Below are positions 19,630-41,997 of a stretch of DNA of 64,000 bases, one piece after another (within the stretch, counting starts at the first letter, position 1; every line of letters begins with the position of its first letter). The notes beneath the pieces are model-generated. The model did no database searches. It was not told the DNA's origin and saw only the letters and a program-made list of their open reading frames with translations. The stretch comes from Silene latifolia (Eukaryota > Streptophyta > Magnoliopsida > Caryophyllales > Caryophyllaceae): assembly GCF_048544455.1 (NCBI RefSeq), contig NC_133526.1, positions 10,122,001 to 10,186,000 of the forward strand, given 5' to 3'. Position numbers and translations under genes: made by a program.

Positions 19630-21930
19630 ATCGGTGTCGGCCTGTAGCCAAAATTCAAAGCCGATCTCGTAAACCTCCTCAGGAAGAACAAAGACGTCTT
19701 CGCGTACTCAGCCGCCGAGATGCCAGGCGTGAGCCGAGAGGTGATCGTTCACAAGCTGAACGTACTCTCCACCGCTCGCCCTGTCAAGCAGAAGATGAGG
19801 AACTCCTCGGCCGAGAAGGATGAGGCCATCAAGGCCGAGGTAGACAAATTGTTAGAGGCAGGCTTTATCATGCCTTGTACTTACCCTGAGTGGCTAGCAA
19901 ATGTTGTAATGGTGAGGAAGTCATCAGAGGCATGGAGGATGTGTGTAGATTTTACCAATTTTAATAAAGCGTGCCCTAAAGATTGTTATCCCTTACCTCG
20001 AATAGATAGTTTAATTGATGCAACGGTAGGCTACACCATGCTGAGCCTGCTAGACGCTTTCTCAGGGTATCATCAGGTGTTTATGGCCGAAGAAGACATG
20101 CCTAAGTGCGCATTCATCACCGACAACGGCACATACATGTATAAAATGATGCCGTTCGGTTTGAAAAACGTTGGCGCAACTTACACTAGGCTAGTGGACA
20201 AAGTGTTTCAAGATCAGAAAGGGCGAAACATCGAGGCTTACGTCGACGATGCTATTGTAAAAAGCAAGTCTGACAACGAGCACTTGGCCGACTTGAGCGA
20301 AACATTTTGTTCACTAAGGAAATATAAGATGAAACTTAACCCAATGAAATGCAACTTCGGTGTCCGGGCAGGTAAGTTCCTCGGCGTGCTTGTCAGCGCC
20401 AGGGGAATTGATGCCAATCCAGAGAAAGTCCAAGCAATACTGGACCTGCCGGAGCCGAGGAATCGAAAAGAGGTTATGACGCTGACCGGGAGAATGGCGG
20501 CTCTTGCCCGCTTCATCTCTCGGTCGGCCGACAAGAGCACTCCGTTCTTTACAGTGCTAAAAGGGAATAAAGACTTTAATTGGGGGGAGCAACAGAGCAC
20601 AGCTTTAAGGCAACTGAAAGCTCACCTTCTGACACTGCCGACCCTGTCCAGGCCGATGCTGGGGGAGACGCTATATCTATACTTAGCAGTTACCTCGGCC
20701 ACGGTCAGTGTCGTAATTGTTCGGGAAGAAGACAAGCAGCAACACCCGATCTACTTTATCAGCCATACACTGTTGCCCGCCGAAAGAAATTACCCACTGA
20801 TTGAAAAAGCGGCCTTCGCCGTCGTCGTTGCCGCAAGGAAGTTAAAACCCTACTTCGACGCACATCCCGTGACGGTCTTAACCGACCAGCCATTGGAGAA
20901 AGCCTTAGAAAAATTCGAAAAATCAGGCAGACTTATCAAATGGGCAGTGGAGCTATCCGGCTTCGGCATTCAGTACAAACCAAGGCCTTCGATAAAGGGG
21001 CAAGCACTTGCAGACTTCCTAGCCGAGTGCACATACCAAGAAGAATCACATCCCGGTGTGTGGGAAGTATACACCGACGGGTCCTCCACGGCAAACAGCT
21101 CAGGAGCCGCCATCCTTATCACCAGCCCTAACGGGGACAAGTTTGAGTACGCCTTGAAGTTTACCTTCTCGGCGTCAAACAACGAATCCGAATATGAGGC
21201 GGTGATAACTGGAGTCGAGTTAGCTAGAGCTGCCGGGGCGGAATATATTGTGTTGAAGATAGATTCACTCCTAGTGACCAACCAAATCAGAGGAGAGTAT
21301 GAGGCTCGAGACGATGGGATGGTAAGGTACCTGGAAAGGGTAAAAGGCGACACCGCAAAACGAAATCTTTCAAAATACGATGCATCCCAGTGTCCGAGAA
21401 CAACCGAGCCGACGCTCTCTCAAAACTTGTCGATTCAAGCATCAAGAATGTCGATCGAACCGTCTTTGGTGGATATCAGGAATGCCAAAAGCATCACTGA
21501 GACCGTCGGCATGGTGGGCGACATCGAAGCCGAGACGATGTGGATGACTCCGATAATGAAATACAAATTAACAAAAGAGTTACCGGAGGACCGCAGTCTC
21601 TCTCAGAAGATAAAAAGGATCACCGCAAGGTACTTGGTGTTCGAAGGAGAACTATACAGAAGGTCCATGATAAGACCACTTTTGAAATGTGTCGGCCCAG
21701 CCGACGCAGAGCTCATACTGACAGAGATTCACGAAGGCATCTGCGGACATCACATGGGGGCAAGAACGCTAGCCCACAAAGCTCTACGAGCTGGCTACTT
21801 CTGGCCTACCATGCTTGGGGATTCCAGAGCTAAGACCAAGAAGTGTAAGAATTGTCAGATGCATGCTCCGGTGATACACGCACCTTCCCGAGACTTGCAA
21901 CCAGTACTTAGCCCCCTACCATTTGCATAG
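19630..21930 (+). pseudogene. pol: reverse transcriptase, RNase H, second RNase H, integrase zinc domain
   Basis: Longest open frame 19720-21930, with homology starting about 19650 (LVNLLRKNKDVFAYS). Reverse transcriptase has FGLKN and the catalytic YVDD at 20239-20250. Next comes the RT-linked RNase H (LTDQPLEKAL, 'LADFLAE'). A second RNase H follows (VYTDGSS at about 21069, then NNESEYEA), a duplication typical of Tat elements. The stretch about 21345-21470 reads correctly only in another frame (ENNRADALSKL), so a one-base loss and a one-base gain flank it. The H-H-C-C zinc domain (HEGICGHH...CKNCQ) is at about 21728-21858. TAG at 21928-21930 replaces an expected Gln before WGMDLLGPFP. Confidence 0.92.
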
Positions 21931-22776
21931 TGGGGGATGGATTTATTAGGACCATTTCCGACGGCCTCCGGAGGTAGGAAGTACCTGATCGTCGCCGTTG
22001 ATTACTTCACCAAATGGGTCGAGGCTGTCGCGGTACCTGCCAAGACAACGGCGGCCGTAAGAAAGGTGATTTGGGAGAACATCAAAACTCGTTTTGGGTT
22101 ACCCCAAGTCATGGTATTTGACCACGGCCGAGAGTTTTGGAGTGACATGGTGATGAACTGGCTAGAAGAGCTCGGTATCAAGTTTGCATACTCCTCCGTC
22201 TGCCACCCTCAGAGCAACGGGCAGGCGGAAGCAGCTAATAAAACAATCCTAAACGGGCTGAAAAGGAAGGTTGAAGATCTAAAGGGAAGGTGGGCTGATG
22301 AACTACCCGGCATCCTATGGTCCCTTAGAACCACGGAGAAAGAAGCAACGGGGTACAGTCCATTCCACCTTGTCTATGGGTCTGAGGCCGTCCTGCCAAT
22401 TGAAGCAGCGGTGCCGACATTCAGAACGCAAACCTTTGACCCAGTTGAAAATGAGGAAGGCCTGAGAGCCTCCCTAAACCTGGTCGAAGAAAGTCGAGAC
22501 ACGGCACGGCTAAACTTGGCAGTATATCAAAACCGGATGAGAAGAGCATACAATCGTAGGGTCCACAAAAGGGACTTAAGAGTAGGAGATCTAGTCCTAA
22601 GGAAGTCGGACGCAACAAACAAAGGAAACATACATGGTAAAATGACGGCCAACTGGGAAGGACCTTACAAAGTGGTTGAAGAAATGAGGCCGGGGACTTA
22701 CCGGCTGACAGACATGGAGGGTGTGCCTCTAATGAGCCACTGGAACACAGACAACCTAAGGAAATATTTCATATAG
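21931..22776 (+). pseudogene. pol: integrase catalytic core and C-terminus
   Basis: The same frame continues after the TAG at 21928-21930. The D,D,E residues are present: Asp at 22000-22002 (VAVDYFTKW), Asp at 22120-22122 (FDHGREFWS, where N is usual after D), and Glu at 22228-22230 (NGQAEAANK). The C-terminal part contains VGDLVLRK and GKMTANWEGPYKV, the GPY/F module. It ends at 22774-22776. This part alone is intact, but it is translated only by reading through the stop. Confidence 0.9.
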
Positions 22777-22879
22777 CGGCGGAGGTGTCCGAGACCGTTG
22801 TGGACACCCCAACGTGTGATTATACCTTATGAAGAATGATCCAAGTTTTCCATCAAAATGCTTGTCCCCTCCGAAGTCA

Positions 22880-23450
22880 CTACCAAAGTAGACGCCGAGG
22901 CCAAAGCCGGGCAGTCACTACCAAAGTATAAGAGCGTATAAGCACCGTTGAGACGCAAATCGATCGCCCCGCCAATCCGGAGTGGCGAGGAAGCGATCAA
23001 TATGTCTATAGATACGGAAAGCGATCAAAACGTAAACTCGATTGCCCGCCAAAGCCGGAGTGACGAGGGAAACGCGATTTGCCAACAAAGCGCTTGATAC
23101 TGCGAAAGCGACCAACATGCTTAGGAACGTATAAGTACGGTTGAGAAACGCAAATCTGACGCCTCGGCCATACCGAGAGTGAAAGAGGAAGCGATCAACA
23201 TGTCTACAGATACGAACGCTGTCGAGCCGTAACCTCGATTGCCTCGGCCAAAGCCGGGAGTGACGGGGACACAACGACCGATACGCTAACATGTTCACAA
23301 CGGCGGTTGGGAAGCGCAAATCTGACGCCTCGGCCAGACTGAGAGTGAAGGAGGAAGCGACCGACATGCCAACATGTTTAAAAACGTTTAAGTACAGTTG
23401 AGTTACGCATTCTAACTGCCCCGGCCAAGCCGATGGTAGAAACAAAAAAA
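22880..23450. repeat. Degenerate subrepeats between pol and the antisense ORF
   Basis: Irregular tandem units are built on 'CGTATAAG.ACSGTTGAGA.ACGCAAATC' (about 22933, 23127, 23295 and 23386) and 'CTCGGCCAAAGCCGGGAGTGACG'. Such variable subrepeats are common in the 3' untranslated part of Tat elements. No coding potential. Confidence 0.75.
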
Positions 23451-23737
23451 GAAGCACTCAATTAAAAACGTAAGAAGACAACTAAAGGCAAATGGACAAA
23501 CTTTATTAAAAATATTTACAGGTGATACAAAACGAAGTCGACGGCCGTCCCAATAAGGATAGCCTAAACTCAACCTACCAAAGTTTTACAAAAAAAGAAG
23601 AAGGAACAACAAAAAGTATCACATTGAGACAATGAAGCGCCAAAAGGATGGCAGGGAGAGAAGGCTCAAAAGTTGGCCCCCGAACAGCTGAAGCTATCCG
23701 AAGGGCCAGGTGAGTCTGGTGACGACCGCCCGTCTCC

Positions 23738-26083
23738 CTATGCCTGTTGCTGCTCGCCACCGGTAGCAGCCGCACCATCTTTGGTGGCCGGCCCAGAAGA
23801 AGGCTTGGCAGCTTCACGTGCCCTTGCTCTTTCAGCCTCCTCTCTGGCCTCCTTCACCTTGGCATCCCGGGTCGCCCTCTCCACAGCCACCTCAGCGGCC
23901 TTTGCCGCCTCTGCCTTCTCCGCAGCCTTTGCCTCCGCAGCAACCGCCTTCTCATCAAGAAGCCGGTCAAAATCCTGCCACGGGAAGGGGTCTTTAGGAA
24001 AGAGCTCTTTGATTACTTCCCTCGTGGCATCTTCGGCCTGGTTCCGGTACTGGGCACACATGTTAGGGAGGATGACAGTTTGGAGCGTCTCAATGTCCAT
24101 CTCCCTCTGGGCGAGGATAGCCTTTGTGTTCTTGTGACCCTTCGCCTCAGCCGAATGAAGAGTCTTCCACCTCTCCTTTTGCCCAACCACGGCGTTGCAG
24201 CAGCCCTCCAATTTGTCCCGCTCCTCCCGCAGCTTAGCGGCATCAGCCAGTACAGCCTCAACCTTGGCCCTCTCGGCTAGGACCGCCTTCTCAGCGTCCT
24301 CCCTGAGCTTTCGCTCAGCGAGGAAATCATTTTCGGCGGCCTGTAAGTCCTTCTTCGCCTTCTCGGCCTTTTGCTTAGAGGCAGCAAGCTCAAGCCTAAG
24401 CCGTTCAAGCACAGGGGCAGCTTCAACCATGACCTTTTCTTGCTCCATAATGTGAACGCCGGCCAGTTCAGTCCACTTCGCCAGCATCTTGGACAACCTT
24501 ATGCCTTCCGCCCTAAGCTGGGCGGGGGAAGGCTTTAGGGATGAGGAGTCGACAGTGGCATTTTTATCGCCCGTCTGCACAGGTCGCTTCTCCAATTGTC
24601 GTTCAGTGAGAGGGACAGCCGGCAGCGGTTGATCTACAAAAAATTCGGACAAAGCATCCATGTCAACATTCATTGACATGTCAGAAAGCCTGTCATCGGG
24701 AATGCCTAATGAACCACTAAATCGAGCCATAGGTTAAATCCGTACCAGCCTTGGCCTTCTTGGTTGGAGGACCCTTTTCTTTACCGGCCTCGGTAACAGC
24801 GGCAGCAGCAGACGCTGTCTCTTTTCTCTTATTTGAAAGAGGAGGACCCTCCGCAACGGTGACCTCCTCTTCAACATCGACGACCACCACCACCTGCTCC
24901 TTTTGGACCACATGGATTGCATATTGAGCTGGGGTTGATGTCGTTGCCGCCGTAGACGTTGTCTTTGGTTTCCGGCGCAGCACGTTACCGGCAACCCGCG
25001 CCTGAGCCGCCGTCACATCCAGTGCCTTCAACTGCTGCTCCATAAGTTCGTGAGGAGCCGGTCTGCGATCACGTGGTCCGGCCTTAGGATGCATCTGAAC
25101 AACTCTCCCGTTCTTGTCAAGTCCCAACCTCTCGAGGACGGAGACAGGCAGTTCCGGGCCAAATCGGTCTACAGAAGAAACGAAGCAGGAGTTAGGTAAA
25201 AGAAATAAACCAAAGTTCAAAAACAGAAACATAAAAAGCAAAAATGGGCCTCACACCGACCCCACTCACCCTGTTCGAGGGCCGGTATGAGGCCGACGTG
25301 GCAGAGCAGCTCATCCTGAAGAACGATATGCGTCGGGGGCATCCATCCCTTCGGCGTCCCATCCTTCTCAGCCTCAAACAGCTTCATTGCCCGTTTTTCG
25401 TCCTCATTAAGATAGACCTTCGAGGCGTCCATCTTAAGCTTATTCCGGGAGACGTATCTGTCATGCTCCCCTTGATTCTCGCACCGCAAATTGACGCGGT
25501 CCTGGAAGGACCGGGGCAGTGGATAGTCCTCCGGAACCTCAACGTATACCCACCGCCCCTTCCAGTCCTTGCAAGAAGTAAGCTTAGAGACGGTGATATA
25601 ACCCGCTCGATCAGATCTTGTACCGGCCGGGCCGCCTAGGGTAGTCCCCCGAAGGTGGTGGAGCCGGCGAAAGAGGTTCACCGTTGGGGCCTCCCCTTTG
25701 AAAAGACACAACCATACAAAACCAACAATCGTCCTGATGGCCAACGGATGCAGTTGGGCCACGACGACATTCATGGCTTTAATAATGGCAGCAACGTATT
25801 CATTCAGAGGAAACCGGAGCCCATACTCCAGGTGTCTGATGTATACGCCGATACAACCCTCGGGAGGGCAACAGACGGCCTGACCCTCCTCAGGGATAAC
25901 AATTCTATACCCCTTGCCGAAGGAGTAATGGTGTTCAAAAAGTTCAGAACCGGAACAACTGACGAACTTGTTCGTCCAGGCACGATCAGGACTGATCGAG
26001 CAGGCATCACCGTGCCACGAAACAAGCGGCCTCTCTACAGCAGAAGGGGTCGCCTCATCATCGTCATCATCAATACCCTCCAA
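23738..26083 (-). CDS. Antisense ORFs of the retrotransposon (gypsy-type transposon domain plus coiled coil)
   Basis: This is a minus-strand coding region inside the element, of a kind known from Tat-group elements; its function is unknown. Exon 1 (26083-25270) encodes the conserved domain found in plant gypsy antisense proteins (YRIVIPEEG, CIGVYIRHLEYGLRFPLNEY, GFVWLCLFKGEAP). A 101-bp GT-AG intron (25269-25169) joins in frame to exon 2 from 25168, a Pro/Lys-rich linker ending in a basic KKAK stretch with a stop at 24717. A second frame starts at 24730, overlapping by 14 bases (MARFSGSLGIPDD). It encodes 330 residues with a long Ala/Glu/Lys coiled coil and stops at 23738. A one-base shift may have split one protein, or they are two ORFs. 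The upstream frame stays open to about 26200. Confidence 0.7.
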
Positions 26084-26803
26084 ATATCTCTCATCAATTT
26101 CAGGAGAAGGAGACCTGGGCCCCCCGAACCTTAGCGGGGTAACGGCAAGTGGCTCCTGCTCATCGAGATCGACAGTTCGCCCCCGGCCAAATCTGGTCCA
26201 AGATCATCGAAGACATGACAACAAATACTTAACAAATGAAAGTTGAAAAAATTTGTTTGTTTACCTTGGAAAAGTGTTACGTCGAGTAACGCTTTGAAGA
26301 CTAGAGAGAAGTTTTTTCGAAGAAAGCTAGAGAGAAGAAATTTTTTGAGAAAATGAAATTTGTGCGGAAAATTAAGGGGCACACTGCTCTATTAATAGAG
26401 CAAAGCCCATGAAATGGACCAATCAGGGCAAAGCCCATGAAACGTCGACCAATCAATACCAAGCCACGCGTCAAGCATGCAGCCATGGAATGTCAATCGA
26501 CATACAGTTACAAATCTTCTTCAACACGCTCCTTGGTATTACTTGCTAACGGCCAGCTAATCAACAAAGCAAAGACAGCACCGGCCGGGGGCAATCAAAA
26601 GTACAAACGGCACTCTCAACCTTGGTCTCGGCCAGCGCCACTTTCTTTTCCACATAGGATGTCCATTACACATCCATGTGGAGGGGGGATATGGTACGGC
26701 CTGAACAGAACCAAGCCGAGGAAGAAGAAGCCGGGGAAGAAATTCAACTTGCGCAGAATACGCTCAACACTCATCGAAGGTCCATACCACGGCATAGACT
26801 ACG

Positions 26804-26815
26804 TTGGGGGCAAAT
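26804..26815 (+). other. Polypurine tract
   Basis: TTGGGGGCAAAT directly precedes the 3' LTR (TGATGGGG). This is the expected plus-strand primer position. Confidence 0.75.
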
Positions 26816-27418
26816 TGATGGGGCATATTCTGCATCCGCTGACCGAGTCAACATATTGAGCAAGGTTAAAGCCAAAAGACAGGAAGTCAACGCTTTAGAC
26901 AGCATAACCTACGCAGCCTGTCGGCCTGTCACACTTGGGTCTCGGCTGGGCAACTAGCCAGCCGGGAGGCATATCCGCGTACTCACATCCAAATCCCCTC
27001 GGCATGGAGTCAACCAGGCCAGCCGGCCTGCCATGGGTCCCTCGGCCGAGGGTAGAACAGTCTTTCCACCTACTCTGCCACTTGGCCACTTGGCCACTAC
27101 GTGACAAAAGGTGAAAGTCTATAAATACTCATCAATCCTCATTGAGAAAACGATCGAATAATCCACAATTCACCCTAATACACACTATAAATCTGGTATA
27201 AACTCCCTTATCTCTCTACAATATACTTTGCCAAGTAACACACAACTTAATCTCTTTAAGTTTACTGACTTGAGCGTCGGAGTGAGTACGCTCGGTACCA
27301 AGCCGAGCCCTCAGTTTGTTCATTGTTTCAGGAGAGGCCGAAAGGAAGAGTCAAGCAAAGACATCATTCTACAAGCTTACGTGGTAACAAATCCTGCTCC
27401 GGAATTACACCCGGAACA
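26816..27418 (+). repeat. 3' LTR (603 bp)
   Basis: Partner of 16435-17025. TATAAATA is at 27120-27127. It ends GGAACA, followed by the AAACT duplication. It is longer than the 5' LTR because of several 1-3 base differences concentrated in about 26900-27080. Confidence 0.93.
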
Positions 27419-27547
27419 AAACTATATAGTATAATTAATTTGTATAGATTTATTTAATTACATTGAAATCCCTTGATTTCTGGAATTAATATATAATATT
27501 GATTGGCTTAGAAAAATCAAAGAAAGCAGATGAGCAAAAGCTTCTAA

Positions 27548-27978
27548 GGCCTTGTTCTTTTGGACTTAAAGTCACTTAATATAAGTTTACTTCAGATCCT
27601 ATAAGTTCGATTCGATTCGATTCGAGATCCTATAAGTTCGATTCGATTCTATAAGTTCGATTCGATTCGATTCAAATCCTATAAGGTCGGGCTCGATTCG
27701 AGATCTTATAAGTTCGATTCGATCCTATAAGTTCGATTCGATTCGAGATCCTATAAGTTCGATTCGGATCCTATACCTCACTTAATTTAAGTTCACTTCA
27801 TATCCTATAAGTTCGATTCGATTCGATTCGGATCCTATAAGTTCGATTCGAGATCCTATAAGTTCGATTCGATTCGATCCTATAAGTTCGATTCGATTCG
27901 ATCCAATAAGTTCAGTTTAGATCCTATAAGTTCAGTTCAGTTCAGATCAGATAAGTTTCAGTCCAAAAGAACAGGGCC
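27548..27978. mobile_element. Second Tourist-like MITE with expanded TTCGA minisatellite
   Basis: The ends GGCCTTGTTCTTTTGGACTT and (rc) GGCCCTGTTCTTTTGGACTG match the family of 9573-9922. The inside is the same array in reverse, (AT)CCTATAAGTTC plus repeats. Most units read TTCGATTCGA where the other copy has the TTCAGTTCAG form. The 3' edge (27905-27960) keeps TTCAG. Flanking TAA/TTG do not form a clean TSD. It lies beside the Helitron 5' end. Confidence 0.75.
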
Positions 27979-30006
27979 TTGATTCTGATTGTCAACGGTT
28001 AAAAGTATTACTTCCGTTTTACACTTTTACATTTATGGGCCGGATATATATGTGGGTAGGGTTACGTTGTGTTATACGTATTATATATAGTGGCGGAGTC
28101 GGAGTCCTCTTTTCGGAATTTCGGGACACCGTAAATAGGAATTGTTGGTGTATTTTAATTCAATTTTTAGGTAAAAATAAAGTGAATTTATATTTTCATA
28201 CAGGAGTAGTATTATTTTTTCATGGGAACCAACAAAGAAAACATTTCGGATCCGCTACTGAATTTATATGTATATATAAACGTGAACATTGTAATTGTAA
28301 ACACGATAATACGAAAAGGAGTAAGTTTTTAAAACGGTTTTACAATATCACATTGTAAAACGGTTTAACAAAAGACTTTAATGCCCTTATTACGAAAATT
28401 GGTGAAAGTTATTTTAGTGGAGGTTTTTAGATGAATAATCATTTTAATGACTCTCTGTGTAGGTGATATTTGTAGAAAGTAACGAGATCGATGGAGTTTC
28501 TGTCTATGCATGGCCAACCACTCGTTATTCTCAAAACACCAGCAATTGCTGCCGGCTACCCCTGACAAACATATCTTGGGTCCTTCGTACGTCGAACGAC
28601 TATTGCACAATAGACAACTCCATAAAGAATATGGTTGTTCTATACTTGATGGCTTCATCAAGAACACCTTTCGAGTTATCCTCATATACTAAGACTCTTA
28701 AATATCCTCATAACATAGTTGCCCGTGTGAATACACATAGCTAATTACAGTTTATTTCTTACCTCGTGTTATGGTATCATAATACGGGTTGTTAGTAAAC
28801 ATTGACTTAATATTCATCGTCATCCATAAAGAACATTAACGGTGTTCATTCATGGACAAGTTTTACTCTTTCATGAATGTAAATGGCAAATTACCTTTCT
28901 CATTTCAACACACATATATTCAATTTCGACATACTCCCTCCATCCCGTCCCTAACCACCCCCTGCCGCAACCAGCCCACAATCCTGCCACCACCAGCCCA
29001 CAACCCACCACCGTCAACCATGACCGCATATGTCCTCTGCAACTATCATCTCTCCACCACGACCTATCCCTCAACTACCTATGATTGAAAAAATCCAGAA
29101 TTGAGGGAAAACCCTAATTGAAAAATAACTTAATTGATTCAATAGAAATAATAATTCATGTAATTTGTTCAACAACATCGAATATTGACTTATTTGATGA
29201 GGGGATTAAGATTCTTCACCGAAGAATTTGAGATCAATTTGATTATTAAGTTTGAAAGGAGAAAAGAAAAAAAGATATAATTTTTAGTTTTCATTTTTTA
29301 TGAAAAGGGTAATGAATGAAATTTTTTTGGAAAAATGTCCATGATTAGGTAAAACCCGTCCATAATGTTTCATAATTCATACTCATCATGTAAAATATTT
29401 GTAATGTTAGTTATAGCATAAAAAAATAAAGAATATAATCTCAATATTAAATAAACGCTCCAACAATAAAAAATCAAGAATATAATCTCAATACTAAATA
29501 AGCGCTCCAACAATAAAATTATTTACTCATTTATGATGTGTCAGTACGCAAATTATATTATGTGTCACAAATAATTTAATTATTTACTCATTTAAATTTT
29601 TATAATAATTTGTCAGCCATACGATCAGGGTATTATATGTGAATCTAATTGACTCAAACCAATTACAAAGCAAAAAAATTTCATCATAAACTAAGAAACT
29701 ATCTGAATCTGCGCACGTATATGAATTTAATCTATATTCATATCCACTAAATCTAAAATATTACGATCCGAAATCGACCTAATTAATCTGAATCTTAGGA
29801 TCTAGGCAGAATTCGGGATCCATGTTATCCCTAATTCGGAGCCTGCTTAAACCGATTAGTTGAATTGGGTCCAAGAGTAATATGGATAATTGGGTTTGGG
29901 TGGGGCAAAATTGAATCCTTTTCTTAAGTCTGAAAACGGTTGGCGTCCTGTTACTGTAACAAAAGCGACAAGTGAACGAACCCCAGTGAAAGAGAAAGAC
30001 TCAGAA
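27979..30006. other. Intergenic region; PRMT6 promoter expected at its 3' end
   Basis: No gene recognised. A lone Stowaway-type end (ACTCCCTCCATCCCGTCCC at about 28931) has no partner. At 29440-29520 AGAATATAATCTCAATA...CGCTCCAACAATAAAA occurs twice in tandem. Open frames at 28365-28744 on both strands show no family features. An in-frame ATG at 29890 upstream of PRMT6 could extend that protein but looks like 5' UTR. Confidence 0.4.

Positions 30007-41997
<11,991 letters not shown>

Larger units (their letters stand above)
16430..27423 (+). mobile_element. Full-length Ty3/gypsy (Tat lineage) LTR retrotransposon
   Basis: The element runs from 16435 to 27418 (10,984 bp) and is flanked by the 5-bp duplication AAACT (16430-16434 and 27419-27423). 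LTRs start TGATGGGG and end GGAACA. Order: LTR, primer site, gag, protease, reverse transcriptase, RNase H, a second RNase H, integrase, non-coding subrepeats, antisense ORFs, polypurine tract, LTR. Two RNase H domains plus an antisense ORF before the 3' LTR point to the Tat group of non-chromovirus gypsy elements. It is GC-richer than its surroundings. Gag and pol carry several frameshifts and two TAG stops, so it is not autonomous now. Confidence 0.93.
15951..27502 (-). mobile_element. Helitron copy 1, interrupted by a Ty3/gypsy element
   Basis: Outside the retrotransposon, 15951-16429 and 27424-27502 match, in order and orientation, the Helitron at 54831-55879. The right edge (rc: A|TCAATATTATATATTAATTC) is the TC 5' end. 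The left edge holds the inverse of a GCCCG...CGAAGCCGG hairpin near the 3' end, though the final CTAG is not intact here. Without the retrotransposon it would be roughly 560 bp. It has no coding capacity. Confidence 0.75.

Noticed and set aside
22918-24280. Several ORFs of 80-180 codons on both strands of the retrotransposon 3' region
   Set aside because: They are shadows of the subrepeats and of the antisense coiled-coil ORF.
28365-28744. Overlapping 90-106 codon ORFs on both strands
   Set aside because: Neither strand shows a recognisable family or splice structure; probably an old element fragment.
28931-29090. Stowaway element suggested by ACTCCCTCCATCCC
   Set aside because: No inverted partner end or TA-flanked terminus was found within 500 bp; left as a lone end.
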